Source of the DNA: JAPLJQ01 sp037143735
Lineage (GTDB): Bacteria > Desulfobacterota > Syntrophia > Syntrophales > UBA2185
Direction: 5' to 3'
Length of the DNA: 18,267 bases
Assembly: GCA_037143735.1 (NCBI GenBank)
Contig: JBAWYD010000047.1
Span: 1-18,267 of the forward strand
In this document: positions 13,334-18,267 of the stretch, one piece after another
Position numbering within the stretch: position 1 is the first letter of the stretch
Layout of the letters: every line of letters starts with the position of its first letter
The notes under the pieces: generated by a model
Database searches by the model: none
The model's input: the letters and a program-made list of their open reading frames with translations, nothing else
Told to the model about the DNA's origin: nothing
Made by a program: the position numbers and the translations under genes

Positions 13334-14032
13334 ATGACGACGATCAGAGCTGATGATTATGAGCGCATCGTTTTTTTCACCGGCGCGGGAATGTCTGCCG
13401 AGAGCGGTGTCCCGACATACCGGGGAAGAGGAGGTATCTGGAATCAGTACAGATGGGAGGAATACGCCTGCCAGGAGGCATTTGACGATAATCCGGAAAA
13501 GGTATTGCAATTTCATGAATTGAGAAGGCAATCTGTCCTCGCATGCAAGCCCCATCCGGGACATTTTGTCGTTGCCGACATTGCAAAGAAGCACCCCGGC
13601 GTTGCGATTGTTACGCAGAACATCGACGGCATGCATCAGCGTGCGGGAAACTTTGAGGTTGTTGAGCTGCACGGCAGTCTCTGGCGGGTCAGATGCCCTG
13701 TTCACGGAATCATTGTGGATCTAAACGAAAAATACAAAAGCTTCAGGTGCGAACAATGCGGCAACTGGCTCCGCCCTGATATTATCTGGTTTGGCGATAT
13801 GCTGAACCAGGATGTCATCCATGAAGCCACCCGGGTTATCGGACAATGCGATTTGTTCATCAGCGTCGGCACGTCCGGCGCTGTCTGGCCTGCTGCGGGC
13901 TTTCCGAAAATTGCGAAAGAACACGGCGCCCGGTGCATAGAAATCAATCCGGAAGCAAATGACATGTCATCCATTTACGATGAAAATATACGGGAGGCGG
14001 CTGGAAATGCATTGCCCAAACTTTTTGAATAA
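13334..14032 (+). CDS. NAD-dependent protein deacylase (sirtuin, CobB-like)
   Basis: Sirtuins remove acyl groups from lysine using NAD+, giving nicotinamide and O-acyl-ADP-ribose. The 232-aa protein has GAGMSAESGVPTYRG (17-31), TQNIDGMH (94-101), catalytic His113 in ELHGS, and GTSGAVWPAAGF (179-190). The zinc site is Cys121-x2-His124 and Cys139-x2-Cys142, so one Cys of the usual four is His. In the class-III acyl-specificity motif, where E. coli CobB has Tyr and Arg (FYxxRR), this protein has His61 and Arg64 (FHELRR); the Arg suggests recognition of dicarboxylic acyl-lysines but the Tyr is missing. Ribosome site GGGAG lies 9 nt upstream. It overlaps the next gene by 26 bp. Confidence 0.92.
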   Translation: MTTIRADDYERIVFFTGAGMSAESGVPTYRGRGGIWNQYRWEEYACQEAFDDNPEKVLQFHELRRQSVLACKPHPGHFVVADIAKKHPGVAIVTQNIDGMHQRAGNFEVVELHGSLWRVRCPVHGIIVDLNEKYKSFRCEQCGNWLRPDIIWFGDMLNQDVIHEATRVIGQCDLFISVGTSGAVWPAAGFPKIAKEHGARCIEINPEANDMSSIYDENIREAAGNALPKLFE

Positions 14033-14912
14033 AATAAATCACCGTGGCTGTTTATTTGTCATGTTGATTGTTTCTATCCTGATTCTTGTCTCCTGTGTCC
14101 CCAAACAGGTTCTGCCACCGCCGAAACCTGCAAAGATAGGATTGGTCCTCGGGGCAGGCGCATCCAAGGGGTTTGCCCACGTGGGCGTCCTGAAAGTTCT
14201 GGAATCACATAAAATTCCGATTCATATGATCATCGGCACGAGCGTCGGCAGTTTTGTGGGGAGTCTTTATGCCTACGGATATGACGCCTATCAGCTGCAA
14301 ACGATGGCTTTTGCCCTTCAAAGGGAAGACCTGATAGACCTGACGCTTCCCGACAATGGATTTGTCAGGGGAGAAAAACTCGAAAACTATGTCAACAGCG
14401 CCCTTAACAATACCCCCATTGAAAAGTTGCGTATCCCTTTTCACGCGGTCGCCACAAACATACAGACCGGTGAAGAAATCGTCTTCGGCACGGGCAACAC
14501 GGGAATGGCCGTCCGGGCAAGCTGTTCGATTCCAGGAATTTTCCAACCGGCTAAAATATCGGGCGGGACATATGTGGACGGGGGCGTTGTAAGCCCTCTG
14601 GCCATCGATGCGGCAAGGAAATACGGCGCCGATGTCGTCATTGCCGTTGATATATCATCGAGTCTTGACACCACCATACCCCGGACCACGATGGAAACGA
14701 TACTACAATCGATCGGCATCATGTACGCCAAGATTTCCCTCATTCAGTTAGGTAAAGCGGACGTGGTGATCAGGCCCAATGTGGGTTACATCGGGTCTTC
14801 AGACTTTTCCAGGAGGCACGAAGCCATCCTCGAGGGGGAAAAGGCGACCATGTCCGTATTGCCGGACATCAATCAAATCATTTCTAAGCTGAGACAGGAA
14901 GGCAGGATTTAA
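14007..14912 (+). CDS. patatin-like phospholipase lipoprotein
   Basis: A 301-aa serine lipid hydrolase with a Ser-Asp dyad. Oxyanion loop GAGASKGFAH (49-58), nucleophile Ser79 in GTSVG, and Asp191 in VDGG are all present, so it is probably active on acyl esters of phospholipids. Residues 14-30 form a lipoprotein signal ending in the lipobox LVSC with the lipidated Cys at 30; Val rather than Asp follows, compatible with outer-membrane sorting. I start at the ATG at 14007 because GGGAGG lies about 9 nt upstream and the lipoprotein signal then begins near the start; the frame is open further up inside the sirtuin gene. It overlaps the sirtuin by 26 bp and precedes the peptidase by 5 nt. Confidence 0.9.
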   Translation: MHCPNFLNKINHRGCLFVMLIVSILILVSCVPKQVLPPPKPAKIGLVLGAGASKGFAHVGVLKVLESHKIPIHMIIGTSVGSFVGSLYAYGYDAYQLQTMAFALQREDLIDLTLPDNGFVRGEKLENYVNSALNNTPIEKLRIPFHAVATNIQTGEEIVFGTGNTGMAVRASCSIPGIFQPAKISGGTYVDGGVVSPLAIDAARKYGADVVIAVDISSSLDTTIPRTTMETILQSIGIMYAKISLIQLGKADVVIRPNVGYIGSSDFSRRHEAILEGEKATMSVLPDINQIISKLRQEGRI

Positions 14913-14917
14913 TAAAC

Positions 14918-17896
14918 ATGACGGTTATAGAAAAAAAATGCCCCGATACGACCCTCGCCGAGGGAGATAAACGTCACGGGTTTCAGATCCTCCGGGTGGA
15001 ACAGATCCCGGAAATCAGGATAACGGCCTACGAAGCAGAACACGAAAAGACCGGCGCGAAGTTCCTTCACCTCCACTGTGACGACCGGGAAAATCTTTAC
15101 GCCGTCGGATTCCGCACCCCGCCTTCCGATTCCACGGGCGTCCCCCATATTCTGGAACATGCCGTGCTTGCCGGCTCCAATCGGTATCCTCTGAAGGATA
15201 CGTTCAATGAGTTACTCAAGGGAACGCTGCAGACCTTTATCAATGCATTCACATACCCTGATAAAACAATCTATCCCGCGGCCAGTCAGACAAGAACTGA
15301 TTTTTTCAACCTCGCCAGGGTGTATACCGATCTGGTCCTCCACCCCAGGCTTCTGAAGGAAACCTTTCTTCAGGAGGGGCATCATCTGGAGTTTGAAAAA
15401 CCCGATGACCAGGCGAGTGGATTGATCACCTCAGGGATTGTTTATAATGAGATGAAGGGCGCCTATTCTTCCCCGGAGTCTCTCATGTACAAAATGATCC
15501 AGGAAAACCTCTATCCGGATACCGCCTACGCCTTCGATTCCGGCGGAGATCCGGAAGATATCCCCCTCCTTACCTACGAACAGTTCAAGGCGTTTCATCG
15601 CACCTACTACTCGCCTTCCAACGCCCGTTTTTTCCTGTATGGAGACATTCCGACGGCGGACCACCTCTCATTCCTCTCCGAAATGCTGGAGGGTTTTGAA
15701 CGAAACGATGTGAATTCCATCATTAAAAGCCAGCCGAGATGGCGGGAGCCGTCATCCGTTCGTGCAACGTATCCCATAGAAAGTCAGGAGAATCCTCAGG
15801 GGAAAACGACGATCAATGTGGCATGGATGACGGCGGAAAACACCGACGACGAAACGTCCATCCTCCTGCAGATCACATCGGGAATTCTGATCGGAAGCGC
15901 TGCTGGCCCCCTCCGCAAGGCACTGATCGACTCGGGACTCGGGGAGGATCTGTCTCCCGTATCCGGCGTCGAGAGAGATCTGAAACAGGTCGCCTTTGTG
16001 GTGGGTCTGCGTGGTTCAGACCCGGAAAAGGCCCCCCGGGTAGAAGCCCTCGTCCTGGATACCTTGAAGAACCTTGTGGCGTCCGGCTTTGACAGGGAAT
16101 TGATTGAAGGCACCTTGCATCAGGTCGAGTTTCACGGCAAGGAGATCATTCGCAGCGCCTACCCCTACGGAATCATCCTCATGGGCAGGGTCTTCCATAC
16201 CTGGCTTTACGACGGGGATCCCCTGGCAGGACTGAACTTTCCCCGCATCATCGACAGTATCCGCAAGAAATGGGAAGCTCATCCCAGCCTGTTTCAGGAC
16301 ATGGTGCAGACATGGTTTCTGGACAATCCTCACCGCCTCCTGGCGGTGCTGGAGCCGAGCAGTACCCATCAGTCAGAACAGGAAGGGATCTACCGGGAGA
16401 AAATGTCCCGTATCAAAGAATCTCTCTCCTCCGGGGAACTGCAAAATATCCGCGAGGAGGCCGCATCACTGAAAAAATTCCAGGCTGAGCCGGACAGCCC
16501 CGAAGCCGCTTTATCACTCCCGAGACTGCACCTGAACGATATTTCTCGAACCATAGAACGGATCCCCACCGGAAAAACCGTCATCCACGGTGTGCCCGCC
16601 ATGACACACGACCTGTTCACCAACGGCATCGCCTATCTGGATGCGGCATTTGACATCTCCGACATCCCGGAAGATCTCCAGCCATACCTACCCATTCTGG
16701 GGAAGCTGATGACCAACATGGGGGCGGCAGATCTGGACTACGAGAAAATGGCCAAGCGTATCGCCCTGAAGACGGGCGGATTCGGGTATCATCTGTCCGC
16801 GGGAATGACAACGGACGGAAGAGCGAACTGGCAGAAGATGATCTTCCGGGTGAGAGCCCTCTATCGAAATGTCCAGGATGCCGTAAATATCCTGTCCGAC
16901 ATTCTGGTTGCGGGAGACATCTCCGATGAGGCCCGCATGCGTGATCTCATTGCAGAAAGGAAAAACGGCCTACACGCCTCCGTTGTGCCATCCGGGCATA
17001 TCTTCGCCAGAAGGGCGGCCGGAGCATCCCTTTCCCTGCCGGCATACCGGGACGAACAGTGGCACGGCAGGACCCAGCTCAGATTTATGAACCGCATGGC
17101 GGACCGGTTCACCGGCGGGAAAGACGACCTTCTTGACAGACTCTGCCGCCTGGGGGAGATGATTTTTCGAAAAGAGCGGCTTTATCTCAATCTGACGGCA
17201 GACCGGGAAGGATTATCCCTCCTGTCGGACGTTGCGTCCGGGCTTGTCAGACGGCTGTCATCCGAAAGGGGCATGGGAAACCCGAGCATCCCCGTTTTTT
17301 CCCCGGCCCATGTGGGCGTATCCATCCCCGCCCAGGTCGCCTATGTGGCCATGGTGCTTCCGGCACCAGCCTACGGCGACCCACTTTCCGCACCGTTGTT
17401 CCTTCTGTCAAGAGAATTGTCGAGCGGATATCTGTACAGACAGATCAGGGTTCAGGGAGGCGCCTATGGTGGCATGTCACAGTATGACCCTGTCAGCGGC
17501 ACCCTGTCACTGCTTTCGTACAGGGATCCCCACATCGTGAAAACACTGAATGTTTACCGTGATGCGTTACATCTTCTCTCTACAAACAGGGTATCCCTGG
17601 AAGATTTGGAAAAAGCGATTATCGGAACCATCGGGGCCATCGATAAGCCCATGGACCCGTCAGGCCGGGGATATATTGCCATGATTCGCGATTTCATGGG
17701 CCTTTCCGACGACGATCGTCTGAAATTCCGCAGTGAAATCCTCGACATGACACCGGAAAGCCTGCATGAAGCGACCAGAGACTACTTCACGGAGGCTGAA
17801 AAATCGGCGGTTGTGGCCGTCTATGCTCCCGATGAAAGCCTTCGGGAAGCCAATGAAACCCTGGATGTGAAGCTCCGGGTGGAATCTCTGGTGTAG
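14918..17896 (+). CDS. M16C zinc metallopeptidase (presequence protease PreP/Cym1-like)
   Basis: A 992-aa peptidase of the pitrilysin clan, the full length of single-chain M16C enzymes, which enclose short unfolded peptides in a two-half chamber. The inverted zinc motif HxxEH is His77-Ile-Leu-Glu80-His81 (GVPHILEH), and the third ligand is Glu178 in VYNEMKGAYSSPESLMY, about 100 residues on. The inactive C-terminal half is recognisable from GGAYGGMSQYDP and FSYRDP-like LSYRDPHIVKT (about residues 847-875). No signal peptide is visible, so it is probably cytosolic and degrades peptides. The ATG lies 5 nt after the patatin stop, within the same operon; a functional link to the lipase and sirtuin is not evident. 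Confidence 0.94.
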   Translation: MTVIEKKCPDTTLAEGDKRHGFQILRVEQIPEIRITAYEAEHEKTGAKFLHLHCDDRENLYAVGFRTPPSDSTGVPHILEHAVLAGSNRYPLKDTFNELLKGTLQTFINAFTYPDKTIYPAASQTRTDFFNLARVYTDLVLHPRLLKETFLQEGHHLEFEKPDDQASGLITSGIVYNEMKGAYSSPESLMYKMIQENLYPDTAYAFDSGGDPEDIPLLTYEQFKAFHRTYYSPSNARFFLYGDIPTADHLSFLSEMLEGFERNDVNSIIKSQPRWREPSSVRATYPIESQENPQGKTTINVAWMTAENTDDETSILLQITSGILIGSAAGPLRKALIDSGLGEDLSPVSGVERDLKQVAFVVGLRGSDPEKAPRVEALVLDTLKNLVASGFDRELIEGTLHQVEFHGKEIIRSAYPYGIILMGRVFHTWLYDGDPLAGLNFPRIIDSIRKKWEAHPSLFQDMVQTWFLDNPHRLLAVLEPSSTHQSEQEGIYREKMSRIKESLSSGELQNIREEAASLKKFQAEPDSPEAALSLPRLHLNDISRTIERIPTGKTVIHGVPAMTHDLFTNGIAYLDAAFDISDIPEDLQPYLPILGKLMTNMGAADLDYEKMAKRIALKTGGFGYHLSAGMTTDGRANWQKMIFRVRALYRNVQDAVNILSDILVAGDISDEARMRDLIAERKNGLHASVVPSGHIFARRAAGASLSLPAYRDEQWHGRTQLRFMNRMADRFTGGKDDLLDRLCRLGEMIFRKERLYLNLTADREGLSLLSDVASGLVRRLSSERGMGNPSIPVFSPAHVGVSIPAQVAYVAMVLPAPAYGDPLSAPLFLLSRELSSGYLYRQIRVQGGAYGGMSQYDPVSGTLSLLSYRDPHIVKTLNVYRDALHLLSTNRVSLEDLEKAIIGTIGAIDKPMDPSGRGYIAMIRDFMGLSDDDRLKFRSEILDMTPESLHEATRDYFTEAEKSAVVAVYAPDESLREANETLDVKLRVESLV

Positions 17897-17898
17897 AT

Positions 17899-18132
17899 TT
17901 ACATCCCCCGGGAGACGGGCAACCTTCCCTCCCGGAGGACCGCCTGAATCCCATCGGAAAGTTTCAAAATTGGAAGTGCTCTATGCATCGCCTGTATTGA
18001 CTTTCCAGACATTTTAACCGTTTCCCTCACTATGAGAGAAACGGCATCGGGAACGTAGTCGGGTGTCCGGCTGTAATTAACCAGATCACTTCTGAGTAAC
18101 TTCAACAAAGTTAATCTATGATAAAGCGCCAC
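17899..18132 (-). pseudogene. ORF remnant with weak ParB-like helix-turn-helix character
   Basis: A minus-strand frame, open from about 18177 with a possible GTG at 18132, encodes about 77 residues ending 3 nt from the peptidase stop. The C-terminal part (SGKSIQAMHRALPILKLSD, then LREGRLPVSRG) resembles the helix-turn-helix region of ParB/RepB-type proteins, where LPVSQGY is followed by further helices that are absent here. There is no ribosome site at the GTG and no N-terminal ParB nuclease-like domain. I read it as a leftover of a larger, perhaps mobile, gene cut at the junction with the peptidase. The family assignment is from memory of the motif and is weak; a small novel gene or chance frame is possible. 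Confidence 0.35.
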
Positions 18133-18149
18133 CCCGGTGGCGTGGGTCG

Positions 18150-18266
18150 CTAATAAGCCCCTAAAAGATTGTACCCTTTATCGGGATGCTTCGTTTGAAC
18201 ATACACCAGGAATGGAGTGAACCCCACCTCTTGCACAAAACATGATAGAGTATTAGACAGGATCAT
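18150..18266 (-). other. short ORF at window edge, unrecognised
   Basis: A minus-strand frame, open to the edge, could start at an ATG at 18266-18264 and gives 38 residues ending GYNLLGAY. It may be the C-terminal end of a gene beginning outside the window. I recognise no family. Together with the remnant at 17899-18132 this makes up the 371-base non-operonic right end; nothing else is seen there except a CGCCACC/GGTGGCG palindrome at about 18127-18142. Confidence 0.2.
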
Positions 18267-18267
18267 T

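Noticed and set aside
17908..17935. CCGGGAG/CTCCCGG hairpin just after the peptidase stop as a terminator
   Set aside because: It has a 14-nt loop and no following T-run, and lies within the remnant reading frame; evidence is too weak to annotate.

Overview
The window looks like chromosome from a Deltaproteobacterium / Desulfobacterota, possibly near Syntrophales. This is judged from gene content and sequence style only: a birA-linked biotin operon carrying fatty-acid-synthesis genes, a cytosolic M16C presequence-type peptidase, and a patatin lipoprotein. There are no rRNA or tRNA genes, no CRISPR array and no intact transposon. Apart from the two ends, the window is densely coding.

Layout. 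1-1062 (+) is the 3' part of a TPR-repeat gene, which converges on a long minus-strand operon. From 9312 down to 1121 that operon reads birA, bioA, a small FabZ-like hotdog protein, an SDR reductase, an acyl carrier protein, a nitroreductase-family flavoprotein, a FabF-type ketosynthase, a second FabZ-like hotdog protein, bioF, bioD. Most genes abut or overlap. bioB is divergent (9499-10485, +). Between birA and bioB lies one near-ideal BirA operator (12-bp perfect arms, 14-bp spacer, 9339-9376). Both arms contain TTGACA, so one site can repress birA and the operon behind it on one side and bioB on the other.

Main point of interest. The operon has bioA, bioB, bioD and bioF but none of the known pimelate-forming genes (bioC, bioH/G/J/K/V, bioI, bioW, bioZ). 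In their place, between bioA and bioF, is what looks like a private type-II fatty-acid-synthase set: carrier protein, ketosynthase, ketoreductase, two dehydratase-fold proteins and a flavoprotein that could be the enoyl reductase. I infer that it builds the pimeloyl-thioester used by BioF. The two hotdog proteins have complementary active-site losses: one keeps the catalytic His but has His in place of Glu, the other keeps Glu but lacks the His. In FabA/FabZ these residues come from opposite subunits, so this looks like an obligate heterodimer with one composite active site. The ACP also carries an insertion of about 45 residues. I recall from general knowledge that fab-like genes in deltaproteobacterial bio loci have been noticed by comparative genomics; I cannot verify that here and know of no description of the split-site dehydratase.

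The right half is ordinary accessory/housekeeping content. It holds an ABC-2 type exporter (ATPase plus permease, 10589-12335) with its own promoter, a secreted cupin, and a small Cys-rich zinc protein. A dispersed palindromic repeat then precedes a good promoter and a tight three-gene run: sirtuin deacylase, patatin-like lipoprotein, M16C peptidase (13334-17896). The last 371 bases (17897-18267) hold a degraded-looking minus-strand ORF with weak ParB-like character and a short uncharacterised ORF running to the edge.
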